10,573 nt of DNA from an uncultured Senegalimassilia sp. (GTDB lineage: Bacteria > Actinomycetota > Coriobacteriia > Coriobacteriales > Eggerthellaceae): the NCBI GenBank assembly GCA_934661765.1, contig CAKUJT010000081.1, positions 1 to 10,573 of the forward strand. Direction: 5' to 3'. How positions within the stretch are numbered: position 1 is the stretch's first letter; the number at the start of each line of letters is the position of its first letter. The position numbers and the translations under genes were made by a program. This document shows, piece by piece, positions 1 through 7,959 of this stretch. The notes beneath the pieces were generated by a model. That model was not told the DNA's origin, did no database searches, and worked only from the letters and a program-made list of their open reading frames with translations.

Positions 1-3000
1 CATATCCGTCAGGTGCATAGATTTCTTTCAGGTAATACTTTGCACGGATTGGAAGATCTGCAATAAAGTGGATCCATCCGCTTTCATCTGTGGTCTTCAA
101 CTCAATGATGGTATCCTTTTCAATCAGTACTTTACCGCCTGCAGATGTAATGTCCTCTGCTGCAAAAAGTCCAAAGATAGCGCCGGAAAGAACCTTGTCG
201 CTATCTTTTTCTTTCTTTAATACATTTACCTGTACTTTCTGACGGCGGTTCTGCCAGTCCGCACTATAGGTTACAACCGGAGTGTCCTGGTCACGGTAGG
301 TAAGATCCACGTATCTTGGCTCGTCATCTAATACATATCCATAGGAGGTTTCTTTTTCGACAATATAATATTTGCCAAGCGGCAGATTGTCCAGTTCTGC
401 TATACCTGTTCCATCAGTCGTAATGGTACCCACCAGCTGATCTTTTGTATAATAATTTTCGCTCACACCATCTGCTGCACGGATATCCTCGGCGGCGTAC
501 ACATTAAAGGAAACATCTGTCAGACTTCCGGTCACATAACTGAAGAAATGCTCCACTACACCTTTGGCATTATCAAGCAGGGTAACATCGTCCAGGAATT
601 CACCTTTTTTATTTACCAGCAGGCGTGCAATGGGAACATCATCTTCCATCCTTACCTTCTGAACCTCTGCGGTATCGGAAATCTGAAAGGTGATATCTGT
701 TGTGCGTAAATAGCCATACGGCGCAATCTGCTCCCGAAGAGTATAAGTATCTCCAACTTTTAAGCCTTTTATTACATGTGGTTTGTCCTTTACAGATGTC
801 CAGGAATCCACTACTTCGCCCTTCTTATTCAGGATAAGTAAGGAAGCACCGTCCAGCTCCACACCGGTAGTCACATCTGCTTTTGTGATTTCAACAGTCG
901 TTGGCTGGTTTTTCTTTGTAGCAGATAATTTTACCACCTTAACATCCTGTCCCTGGTAGCTGGCATCAAATTCCATAATTTCATCCGAGGAAACATAACC
1001 TTCCGGTGCCTGCAGTTCTTTCACATAATACTTTCCAAGAGGCAGATCAAGGGTAAACTGTGCCAGTCCGTTTTTATCACTCATGACCTTCTGAAGCAGG
1101 GTATCTGCCTTTACGATCACCTTATCACCGGATAAAATGTCATTTTTGTTATAAATTCCAAATTCGGCACCTTCCAGTTTTTTATCATTTTCGGCATCCT
1201 CTTTTACTACTTTAAGATCTACCTTCTGGCGCTTATTGGAAAATTCCACGGTTTCCTCCACGACCGGAGTATCCTGGTCTTTATACAGGAAAGTAATTTC
1301 CTTGCTTTCAGAATTAAGCACAAAACCAGTTGGAGCTTTGGTTTCCTTTACGAGGTAAGTTCCAAGGGGAAGATCAGCCAAAACTGCTTCTCCCTTCTCA
1401 TCCGTTGTAACCTTTCGGATCAGGGTATCTTTTGCATAAATAACAACACGGTTACCCTGTTCATCCACCTGGTGGTCCGGAGTATAAATATCCTCTGCGG
1501 CATAAACCGCAAACTCAGCACCCAAAAGGGAAGTTTCCTCGTAGGTAAAATCTTTTTTGAACGATTTTAGGGTTTCCCCGGATTTATGGATGATGAGCTT
1601 TCCTTTTGCCGGATGATTCTCATAGACAACCGTAATGATTGCATCCCCAGTTGTAGAATCCATCTGGTAAGCAGTGTTGCTGTCCACCTTGATTTCTACA
1701 TAATTGGTATTCTGGGTATAGCCATCCGGGGCCATTACTTCCTCGATCCGGTAGTTGCCGCATTTAAGAGCACTTGGCAGGATCAGATAACCATTTTCAT
1801 CAGTAAAATAAGATTTATGGGTAACGGTACTTGGATAAGTTGTGGTCTGCTCCACGTATTTTCCTTCATCCAGGTTGTAAATCTTAAACTCGGTGTTTGC
1901 AACCAGGACCGGCTTCTTGGTTTCATCATCCTGTTTAATGATTTTTAGTTTTGCAGAAAATTCTCCGTCTAAAAGGACCCGCCAAACCTGTGGCTCTGAC
2001 TTATTTTCGCTGATTATAACCGTAAAATCAGCAACTGGTTTGAAATTATGCGGTGTTGTAGTTTCCCTTACCACATAAGTTCCATATGGAAGGGGGATTG
2101 TGCAGGCATAGCCTTTTTCGTCCGTAAAAATCTCGGTCTTTCCATCTTCTGTCAGTACTACAGGAACGGCATTTGCAAAATCATAGGAACCATCCTCTTT
2201 TGTACTTAAGCTGCTTGCGAGATAAGCGGAAAATCCGGCGCCTTTTAACAGATCGGCATCTGTTTTTCCGTTATTTGCAGCCTTAATCAGCTGGAACGGC
2301 TGTTTTTTCACATTCTCGGCAACTGTAATGGTACAATTGATTTCTTTCACCTGGTCACCTTCATAGCTGCCTTCCACATCATGCTCTTCTTCATCCAGGA
2401 CATAACCTGCAGGCGGAGTAATCTCTTTTACATAGTATTTTCCAGGATAGAGACCGGATACACTTGCATTTCCAGCTTTGTCGGTGGTAAGTGTAGCAAC
2501 CTGGGCGTCTTTTGGATAAAGGACACCGCTGCTGCCATCCGGGTAACCAATTGCGTCCCTTGCATAAAGTCCATAAACAGCACCTTCTAAAGTTGCATCT
2601 CCCTGTGCGTTCTTTCCCGTCTCACTGTCTTCCTTTGTAAGATGGATATTCACACGGACGCGCTCATCTGTAAAAGTATGTGTAAATTCTATCTTTTTCT
2701 CTTTGTCCCCTGCATAATTAAATGCAAAGGAATAAACATCAGAAGTATTTAACACGTACATCTGGGGTGCCTGAAGTTCTTTGATATAGTAGGAATTGTT
2801 AACCGGAAGGTCTGCGGTATAACCTGCTTTTCCATCCGTACCAGTAGCCACCTTTTCAATCAGGGTGTCTTTTCTGACGATCACATTCCCGTCTGCAGAT
2901 ACAATATCATTTCCTGCATACATTCCAAAAACAGCACCTGCAAGTGGCTGTGTGGTTTCCCCATCCTGTTTTACCAAAGATACGGAGGCTTTTTGTCTGT

Positions 3001-3655
3001 CGTTGGTAAAGGTAACCGTGCTAAAAGAAACTTCTTCATTTTCACCGGCAGCTGATAAGGTTACGGTTTGGGATTCGCCTGTGCAGACCAGCTTATCCGG
3101 TGCCTGTGTCTCGGTTACCACGTAGGTTCCTATGTTTAAGTTATCAAGGGTTGCACTTCCGTCTTCACCGGTTGTCAGACCTTCTTTTACAAGGGCACCA
3201 TTCTGATAAATAGTAGATCCATCTGCAGCCACAATGTCCGCTCCTGCATAGACATTATATACCGCACCTTTTTGCCTTCTTGTTTCATAACGGAAGGTTA
3301 CCTTTTCATTCGTTACATCTGCACCTGTTAAAACTTCACCCTCTTTATAGACGGTAAGAGAAGCTTTTTTCTCATCGTCCAGCAGTTCCATGGTAACTTT
3401 GCTTCCCATGACAAGGGTCACATCATGGGCAGTGGCATCCACAAGATATCCGACAGGGCTTGTGATTTCTTTTAAATAAACCACATCCTGGGTTTTATCA
3501 ATGGTGACAGAAGAAACACCGTTTTCATCTGTCGGAGGCATTTCCACAATCAGGTTCTGGCAGGCTTCATCACCATACACGCCATAAACCGCGCCAGCTA
3601 AAAGGGCATTGGAACCTCTGTCTTTTTTTATGATTTCAATAGTTGCCTGCTGAAG
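1..3655 (-). repeat. Array of eleven diverged CnaB/SpaA-like units within the adhesin
   Basis: The conserved Glu of the 'KE..AP.GY' motif falls at residues 615, 734, 845, 963, 1083, 1191, 1323, 1432, 1527, 1652 and 1763, a spacing of 95-132 residues. Units open with strands such as VSLVKQD, NIHLTKED, KLKIIKQD, DLKVVKED and QVNVLKKE. The units differ clearly in DNA sequence, so this is an old protein-level repeat and not a recent tandem DNA duplication. Units 7 and 10 are relatively alike, sharing DQDTPVV and a closing N-[KR]-RQKV. The eleventh unit is cut by the window edge, so the array may continue. Confidence 0.88.
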
Positions 3656-5311
3656 CCAGGTAACGGAAAAATCCACGTATTTCTCATCGTCCACACCCTC
3701 GCCGAATACCAGGGCCAGGTTCTGGGTATCAGTACCAGTGGTTACTTTATATGCGGAAAAATCCTTCGTAATATAACCCTTCATAGTGGATTTCCAGGAA
3801 CCCGCAACGGCTGTGGCCTGATTCAGGGGTGCGGATAGATAAAACGTTGTTCCACCATACACCTTTACCTTAGCACCACCTTCGCTTGTTTCACCGGTAT
3901 CCACGTTATGAAATACCACACCGGCCGGAAGCTTCATGGTAATGTTCTGCAGGGTATCTGCCTTGAACTTGATTTCTTCTGTGCGCTGCTCACTTCCATC
4001 AATGTAAGCAGTCACATTCGGATTGGAAAACGCCATGGCTACATCTGGGATCTCCGGCTGAGCCATGCAATAGTTATATAATTCCATAGCAAGTGCCTGT
4101 CCGGTTGCATTTGCACCGGAAAATGCATCGTCACTTCCACTTGCGTATGATACTGCAAGATGGGTAATTACAAACTGCTTTCCTGCGGAAAAATCCGGAT
4201 GCTCTGTTTTAAAGAAACCATTAACTCCGGATGCCTTTGTACCATAGTAGCAGACCTTGGCAAGTTTCTTTCCATCTCCCAGTCTGGTAATCTTAAATAC
4301 ACCATCCCCTGGACTACTCTTGGACGGCTGAATGCAATAGGCAGTTGCTGTTACATTGTTAAAGCTGACGGTATATTTATAGGTCAGGTAAGAGCCGAGA
4401 TCATAGTCACTGTAATAATAGCAGCTTCCACGTGTTACACTGACATCGGTTGTGGTAGAAGCATATGTAGCAATAAAAGATGCAGTTTCCCCTTCTTCCA
4501 TTTCCATAAGATCCAGGTTCTGTTCCTGGGCCTGTTCTAACACTTCACCGAGTGTCAGTCCGGTTTCCGGATCCACAGTGTTCTCTTCCTCAGCGCGTTC
4601 CAGTTCAGAGTCAAACTCTTCCTCTGGAAGAATTTCAGAACCAAAACCATCATCCTCTTGAATATCTGTCTCTGTTGTGTTCTCCGGTTTCTCTTCTGTA
4701 TCCACTTCTGTTTCCACAGACACATCTGCTTCTTCACCTTCTACTGGTACCTCTGCCAGATCTGCATCCCTATTTTCCTCTTCTGCCGGAACTTCCACAG
4801 CAACTGCCGGTTGTTCCGGCAGAGGGTCAGGATCTTCGCTGTCCCCAGACTCCTCAGAACCGGAATCTCCAGCAGCCTGGGTTTCCGGTTCTTTTTCAGT
4901 TACGGTAATGGTTCTTGCAACCAGATAAGAATCACCTTCTTTGGGTGTGATCTGATAAACACATTTATAGATCCCCGGTCTTCCAGAATCAAATGTGGTT
5001 CCATCCTCCATGGCAGCCTTTTTCAGTTCTGCCCTGTCACCATCTTTTAAGCCTAACCCTGTAAAATCTTTCGCTACATCAAAGGCAGTTCCCTGCTTAA
5101 TTTCAAGAGCAAGAGAAGGATCAGCAACGGTCTCCGCGATCAGTTCTTCTTCTGTTTTCTCTACTGCCATCGGTTCCTGCACAGCCTCCTGCGACACTTC
5201 TGTTTCCGTTTCAGCGGATACTGTAAAAACACCTGTCTGAAGGAAGCTGCTGCAGCACAGCATAACCGCCATTGCACCTGCAAGCCATCTTTTTCCCTTA
5301 AATTTACCCAA
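1..5311 (-). CDS. Giant secreted adhesin: thioester-domain-like head plus CnaB/SpaA-like repeats (C-terminus beyond the window)
   Basis: One frame is open from 5311 to the window edge (1770 codons, no stop). The start is a TTG: GGAG lies 7 bases upstream, and only this start gives a full signal peptide (MGKFKGKRWLAGAMAVMLCC..., cleavage likely after VSA at residue 33). The next in-frame ATG (residue 14) would remove the basic N-region. Visible parts: a small beta-rich segment (about 40-138), a Glu/Asp-rich linker (about 140-275), a thioester-domain-like head (about 288-418, YCIQ with C326), a beta-rich spacer (about 419-553), then eleven CnaB/SpaA-like units. Each unit opens with a Lys-bearing strand and closes with a 'YYVKELQAPEGY'-type motif. 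In this family CnaB units form internal Lys-Asn isopeptide bonds that make stiff stalks, and thioester heads can bind targets covalently. A sortase signal would lie outside the window, so wall anchoring is inferred. It follows the primase-like gene but is separated from it by a terminator. Confidence 0.93.
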   Translation of the reverse strand, partial: MGKFKGKRWLAGAMAVMLCCSSFLQTGVFTVSAETETEVSQEAVQEPMAVEKTEEELIAETVADPSLALEIKQGTAFDVAKDFTGLGLKDGDRAELKKAAMEDGTTFDSGRPGIYKCVYQITPKEGDSYLVARTITVTEKEPETQAAGDSGSEESGDSEDPDPLPEQPAVAVEVPAEEENRDADLAEVPVEGEEADVSVETEVDTEEKPENTTETDIQEDDGFGSEILPEEEFDSELERAEEENTVDPETGLTLGEVLEQAQEQNLDLMEMEEGETASFIATYASTTTDVSVTRGSCYYYSDYDLGSYLTYKYTVSFNNVTATAYCIQPSKSSPGDGVFKITRLGDGKKLAKVCYYGTKASGVNGFFKTEHPDFSAGKQFVITHLAVSYASGSDDAFSGANATGQALAMELYNYCMAQPEIPDVAMAFSNPNVTAYIDGSEQRTEEIKFKADTLQNITMKLPAGVVFHNVDTGETSEGGAKVKVYGGTTFYLSAPLNQATAVAGSWKSTMKGYITKDFSAYKVTTGTDTQNLALVFGEGVDDEKYVDFSVTWLQQATIEIIKKDRGSNALLAGAVYGVYGDEACQNLIVEMPPTDENGVSSVTIDKTQDVVYLKEITSPVGYLVDATAHDVTLVMGSKVTMELLDDEKKASLTVYKEGEVLTGADVTNEKVTFRYETRRQKGAVYNVYAGADIVAADGSTIYQNGALVKEGLTTGEDGSATLDNLNIGTYVVTETQAPDKLVCTGESQTVTLSAAGENEEVSFSTVTFTNDRQKASVSLVKQDGETTQPLAGAVFGMYAGNDIVSADGNVIVRKDTLIEKVATGTDGKAGYTADLPVNNSYYIKELQAPQMYVLNTSDVYSFAFNYAGDKEKKIEFTHTFTDERVRVNIHLTKEDSETGKNAQGDATLEGAVYGLYARDAIGYPDGSSGVLYPKDAQVATLTTDKAGNASVSGLYPGKYYVKEITPPAGYVLDEEEHDVEGSYEGDQVKEINCTITVAENVKKQPFQLIKAANNGKTDADLLKGAGFSAYLASSLSTKEDGSYDFANAVPVVLTEDGKTEIFTDEKGYACTIPLPYGTYVVRETTTPHNFKPVADFTVIISENKSEPQVWRVLLDGEFSAKLKIIKQDDETKKPVLVANTEFKIYNLDEGKYVEQTTTYPSTVTHKSYFTDENGYLILPSALKCGNYRIEEVMAPDGYTQNTNYVEIKVDSNTAYQMDSTTGDAIITVVYENHPAKGKLIIHKSGETLKSFKKDFTYEETSLLGAEFAVYAAEDIYTPDHQVDEQGNRVVIYAKDTLIRKVTTDEKGEAVLADLPLGTYLVKETKAPTGFVLNSESKEITFLYKDQDTPVVEETVEFSNKRQKVDLKVVKEDAENDKKLEGAEFGIYNKNDILSGDKVIVKADTLLQKVMSDKNGLAQFTLDLPLGKYYVKELQAPEGYVSSDEIMEFDASYQGQDVKVVKLSATKKNQPTTVEITKADVTTGVELDGASLLILNKKGEVVDSWTSVKDKPHVIKGLKVGDTYTLREQIAPYGYLRTTDITFQISDTAEVQKVRMEDDVPIARLLVNKKGEFLDDVTLLDNAKGVVEHFFSYVTGSLTDVSFNVYAAEDIRAADGVSENYYTKDQLVGTITTDGTGIAELDNLPLGKYYIVEKETSYGYVLDDEPRYVDLTYRDQDTPVVTYSADWQNRRQKVQVNVLKKEKDSDKVLSGAIFGLFAAEDITSAGGKVLIEKDTIIELKTTDESGWIHFIADLPIRAKYYLKEIYAPDGY
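4057..4450 (-). other. Thioester-domain-like head of the adhesin
   Basis: Residues about 288-418 resemble Gram-positive thioester (TED/TIE) adhesin domains. There is an aromatic-Cys motif (TAYCIQPSKSSPG, C326), a following 'LAKVCYYG' strand and helix, and a later 'VITHLAVSYASG' segment. In characterised thioester domains the Cys side chain bonds to a Gln in a segment of the latter kind. Here the corresponding position appears to be His384 (TH where TQ is expected), while a Gln lies directly beside the Cys motif (YCIQ). Whether a thioester forms is therefore open. The assignment is by motif only. Confidence 0.55.
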
Positions 5312-5417
5312 TGTTTTTCTCCTCTCCTAGATAATGGTTTGTCCCTGGTTTTTACCAGGCATGGTCTGTCCCTGATTTCCATCTTTTTCTCCTTTCTACT
5401 GGCCTGTTTAGCCAGAT
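5312..5417 (-). promoter_or_regulatory. Structured leader upstream of the adhesin gene
   Basis: No convincing -35/-10 pair is visible in these bases. The leader holds an imperfect direct repeat (5334-5347 and 5361-5374, 13 of 14 bases identical, period 27) flanking a perfect 6-bp hairpin (5344-5359, CCTGGT-AAAA-ACCAGG on the minus strand). A second small dyad lies at 5399-5415 (CTGGC, 7 bases, GCCAG). The adhesin ribosome-binding site (AGGAGAGGAG) and TTG start follow. A separate ATG at 5382 with its own AAGGAG site opens a 73-codon frame (ending at 5161) that runs through the repeats and overlaps the adhesin start out of frame. The structure suggests post-transcriptional control; the mechanism is unknown. 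Confidence 0.5.
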
Positions 5418-5454
5418 AAAAAGAGACCTGAATACAGATTTCAGATCCCCTTTT
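5418..5454 (-). terminator. Intrinsic terminator between the primase-like gene and the adhesin gene
   Basis: On the minus strand the 15-base arms AAAAGGGGATCTGAA and TTCAGGTCTCTTTTT pair throughout, with three G-U wobbles, around a 7-base loop. The T-run forms the 3' arm. It begins 11 bases after the stop of the primase-like gene. The plus-strand copy also ends in TTTT, so it could act weakly in both directions. It implies that the adhesin is expressed by read-through or from a promoter I cannot see. Confidence 0.75.
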
Positions 5455-5465
5455 ATTTGACTAAA

Positions 5466-6722
5466 TCAATAAAAACTCTCTTTTTCTTCTGGTGGCTTGC
5501 TGTAAATCCAGTCATCCACGCCCTTGTAATTGCCGAGCCACAAACCGTCTGCATCCGCATCCCAGCTGATTCTCTGGCAGTTTAACCCAAGCTTTTTGCA
5601 CATGTCGTACAGTTTAAGGCATCCTTTCCGGATGGTATCACGCTTCCTCCTTTTTTGTGGGCACTCCTGCTTTCTCAACAACCGTTCCGGTGTCCCACAT
5701 ACGATGCACTTTTCCATACAGTCACAACGGCAGGTAATATCCATCATTTTGTCCATATCCATACATTCGTACACGGTCTGTAACCCCCTGCTTTTTAAAT
5801 CTGCAAGCACAGGCAACAGACTTTTATAGTTTCCCACCCCTGGGATTCCAATATAAGGATATCCACTTCTCAGGCTGGCAAGCTCTGCCTTTAAAATTCC
5901 TTCTGTTACATGGATGCTCCTTTGTACCGGGCTTATATAGCCGGACACCCCGGCCGGGCTGCCGCTTGAAGTCCCTCCCGAAAATCCACTGCTTGTAAAC
6001 CAGATATATTTCCGGTGATTTATAGGATTGTCAACACGTATCTGAAAACCTGCTATTTTTCTATCAAGGGAATACACCGGACACAGATAGCCCTGGTTTC
6101 CCTCATAAAAAGCTGCTTCCCATATACCGTCCCGGTTCCGGAAAAAACCTGGGATTCCATCCAGTCTTAAGCCTTTTTCCAACAGTTTTTCTGCTATAGA
6201 AACAGAATTTTCCGGTTGAATACTTTTATATCCTTTTTGTTCCAGTTCCTTTATTTCTATGTCAGCTGCACCGCGTCTTTTAAAATCCTGTCTATGGCGC
6301 TCCTGAAGCTTTAAAAGGGAAAGCAGTTCCCGGTACACAAAATCCAGGTACTCGGGTGATCTTTTAGGCACCGCCTCTTTCATGCCAGAACTGGCTGTTA
6401 TCTTTTTATACCCATTTCCTGTCACCTGCCTGTTAAGTTCCAGCCGTTTCCGGATATCCTGATAAGCTTCCTTGCACCGGTCTGCTCCATAAAATCCCAT
6501 AATGTCTGCATACAGGGTAAGCATATTTCCGCTTTCCCCACAGTGGAAACAGTTAAAAACATTTTTCATTTCTCCATTTTTACTGACACAAAAACTGCAT
6601 TTTCCTCTGGTGTCACCGCAGTATGGGCATTCCACCGGGAATTCCTGGGCGGAGCCGCCATCAAGACAACGGATGGATAACAGCCACGCCACTTCTTTTA
6701 TGGTAAATGGATGTTCGTACAT
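5466..6722 (-). CDS. Primase-like protein: N-terminal zinc finger and Toprim-like C-terminal domain
   Basis: 418 residues. The N-terminus carries a CHC2-type zinc-ribbon pattern: C32-x2-C35 and C58-x2-C61 (FNCFHCGESGN), with an extra C42/C45 pair between them. CHC2 ribbons bind template DNA in bacterial and plasmid primases. The C-terminal half looks like a Toprim-type fold of the kind found in element-borne primase-like proteins (DUF3854-like): VTEG (E274), a PGVGNYKSLLP segment, DMD (D322, D324) and KGVDDW (D403, D404). No helicase motifs are visible, so it is shorter than DnaG or a primase-helicase. A Cys-rich insertion (C331, C333, C335, C339, C342, C354) follows the DxD. The start has AGGAGG 4 bases upstream. 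It likely primes element DNA replication or the transferred strand. The family assignment is by motif; primase activity is inferred. Confidence 0.75.
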   Translation of the reverse strand: MYEHPFTIKEVAWLLSIRCLDGGSAQEFPVECPYCGDTRGKCSFCVSKNGEMKNVFNCFHCGESGNMLTLYADIMGFYGADRCKEAYQDIRKRLELNRQVTGNGYKKITASSGMKEAVPKRSPEYLDFVYRELLSLLKLQERHRQDFKRRGAADIEIKELEQKGYKSIQPENSVSIAEKLLEKGLRLDGIPGFFRNRDGIWEAAFYEGNQGYLCPVYSLDRKIAGFQIRVDNPINHRKYIWFTSSGFSGGTSSGSPAGVSGYISPVQRSIHVTEGILKAELASLRSGYPYIGIPGVGNYKSLLPVLADLKSRGLQTVYECMDMDKMMDITCRCDCMEKCIVCGTPERLLRKQECPQKRRKRDTIRKGCLKLYDMCKKLGLNCQRISWDADADGLWLGNYKGVDDWIYSKPPEEKESFY

Positions 6723-6732
6723 GATTCCTCCT

Positions 6733-6764
6733 AAAAAATGTGGCTCCGTATTTCCGGAGCCACA
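6733..6764 (-). terminator. Strong intrinsic terminator abutting the ribosome-binding site of the primase-like gene
   Basis: Perfect 10-bp stem on the minus strand (TGTGGCTCCG, 6-base loop, CGGAGCCACA; 6739-6764) followed by T6 (6733-6738). The next base begins the AGGAGG site (6727-6732) of the primase-like gene, whose ATG is at 6720-6722. It lies just 6 bases after the ERF stop codon. RNA released at the T-tract would lose or truncate the downstream ribosome-binding site. Confidence 0.88.
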
Positions 6765-6770
6765 ATCTTT

Positions 6771-7943
6771 TTATGCTGCTATTTTTTTGTGATCTTCGTA
6801 ATCCATAATAATCTTCGCAGCCTCCCTCATTTCGTTATTGCTTCCTTTATATCCGCTTCCCATCCATCTTAAAGTTTTTGGACCGTCTGGTTTATACAAG
6901 ATTTCACCAAGAGGCATCCCACTAAATAAGCCAAAGTTACATATTACTTTTTTCGCTTTTTCCACATCATCCTCTTCTGAATCCATAGGGAAATCTTCTG
7001 CAGTCTCTTCTTCCTTCTCGTCGTCAAATGGATTTTCATCTTCCTCACTGACAAGGTGAAATTCTTCCTCTTCCTGGTCTGTCTCTTCAAAAACCTCTTC
7101 TGGGTTCTTTTCTTCCATGCCAAACTGCATCTGGCCTGGTAAATTATCATCATTATCCTGTAAATCACGGATCTCGTCAGGACTGATTTCAAGATCAAAA
7201 GAATCTTCTGAAATCTTAACAGTCTGTTTGCCACTCACTGCATTGCCATTACGAACTGTCTTCGAGGTAAGTTTTTCGTTTTGTGTTATAGACTGTCCGA
7301 TTTCTTCAGCAGAAGCCACAGAAGAACCAGATTTCGGGGGATGTTCTGGTTTTTCTTTGGCTTCCTTCTTTTGGGGCTCTGATTTTACAGCATTAGTAAC
7401 CGAAACCGTTTTCTTAGGGGATAAGTCTGGTTTCGTGTTTTCTACTTTGTTTTGTGTTTTTTCTTTTTTTGTTTTGTCGCCATCCGGAGCAGGGCCGCGC
7501 ATGTCCGGATCCTCGGTGTTTGCCTGGACGATGTTATACTTATTTAATAGATAATATTTCAGTCCATAGCTCCAGGCTGCACCTTTGGCTTTGTCCGGAA
7601 CCTCATTGGTTCCGACCACATGAATGTCACTGTAACTTTTTTCATTTGGACGATCTGCATTTACCCAGCAGAGCTTCAGATCTGCTTCATACCGCCATAA
7701 ATTGCCAAATGGCATCAGATATACCTGGTTTCCGGAAGGATCCACCTGGGTGGGCTTTTCGGTAAGTACCTCAAAATCCACGCCATATTTCGTAAGCGCC
7801 GGGGTAAGGTATTCATAAATATCATCCAGCCGCACAAAATCATAAGGTACTTCTTCGCTGTACCGTTTCCGTATCAACTTTGGCACCATCTTTCTTATTT
7901 TGATCATCTTCTGAGTCAGATTCAGATACTCAAATTTACTCAT
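6771..7943 (-). CDS. ERF-family single-strand annealing protein with acidic linker and ExoX-like C-terminal module
   Basis: 390 residues from the ATG at 7943, which has AGGAGG upstream; the open frame continues further upstream but lacks a site there. Residues about 1-145 match the ERF recombinase pattern, notably GTNEVPDKAKGAAWSYGLKYYLL (given here in parts: GTNEVPDKAK at 111-120, GAAWSYGLKYYLL at 121-133). ERF proteins such as phage P22 Erf bind single strands and promote annealing and strand exchange. Residues about 150-332 are a low-complexity linker, Lys-rich first (157-203) and strongly acidic later (276-327). Residues 333-390 form a small module (NFGLFSGMPLGEIL, LRWMGSGY) resembling the ExoX-like C-terminal domain. 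The ribosome-binding site starts at the stop of the preceding gene (TAAAGGAGG), so the two are probably translationally linked. Likely role: recombination or repair of element DNA. Confidence 0.82.
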   Translation of the reverse strand: MSKFEYLNLTQKMIKIRKMVPKLIRKRYSEEVPYDFVRLDDIYEYLTPALTKYGVDFEVLTEKPTQVDPSGNQVYLMPFGNLWRYEADLKLCWVNADRPNEKSYSDIHVVGTNEVPDKAKGAAWSYGLKYYLLNKYNIVQANTEDPDMRGPAPDGDKTKKEKTQNKVENTKPDLSPKKTVSVTNAVKSEPQKKEAKEKPEHPPKSGSSVASAEEIGQSITQNEKLTSKTVRNGNAVSGKQTVKISEDSFDLEISPDEIRDLQDNDDNLPGQMQFGMEEKNPEEVFEETDQEEEEFHLVSEEDENPFDDEKEEETAEDFPMDSEEDDVEKAKKVICNFGLFSGMPLGEILYKPDGPKTLRWMGSGYKGSNNEMREAAKIIMDYEDHKKIAA

Positions 7944-7959
7944 AAATCCATTTCCTCCT

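Noticed and set aside
1586..5240. Many plus-strand ORFs of 60-130 codons opposite the adhesin
   Set aside because: They lie antisense to a continuous 1770-codon reading frame with clear domain structure, have low-complexity Ser/Thr/Leu/Pro-rich products and lack supporting ribosome-binding sites.
5252..5260. Possible lipoprotein Cys in the adhesin signal peptide (C19, C20)
   Set aside because: The residues before the Cys (VML) do not form a lipobox, and a normal signal peptidase site (VSA) follows.
7016..7040. SSB-tip-like DENPFDDE in the ERF linker
   Set aside because: The SSB interaction tip must be C-terminal; this copy is internal and fits generic acidic low complexity.
6944..7234. Minus-strand 96-codon ORF inside the ERF gene
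   Set aside because: It is an out-of-frame reading of the acidic linker (GAA/GAG-rich codons read as Lys and Arg) with no ribosome-binding site.
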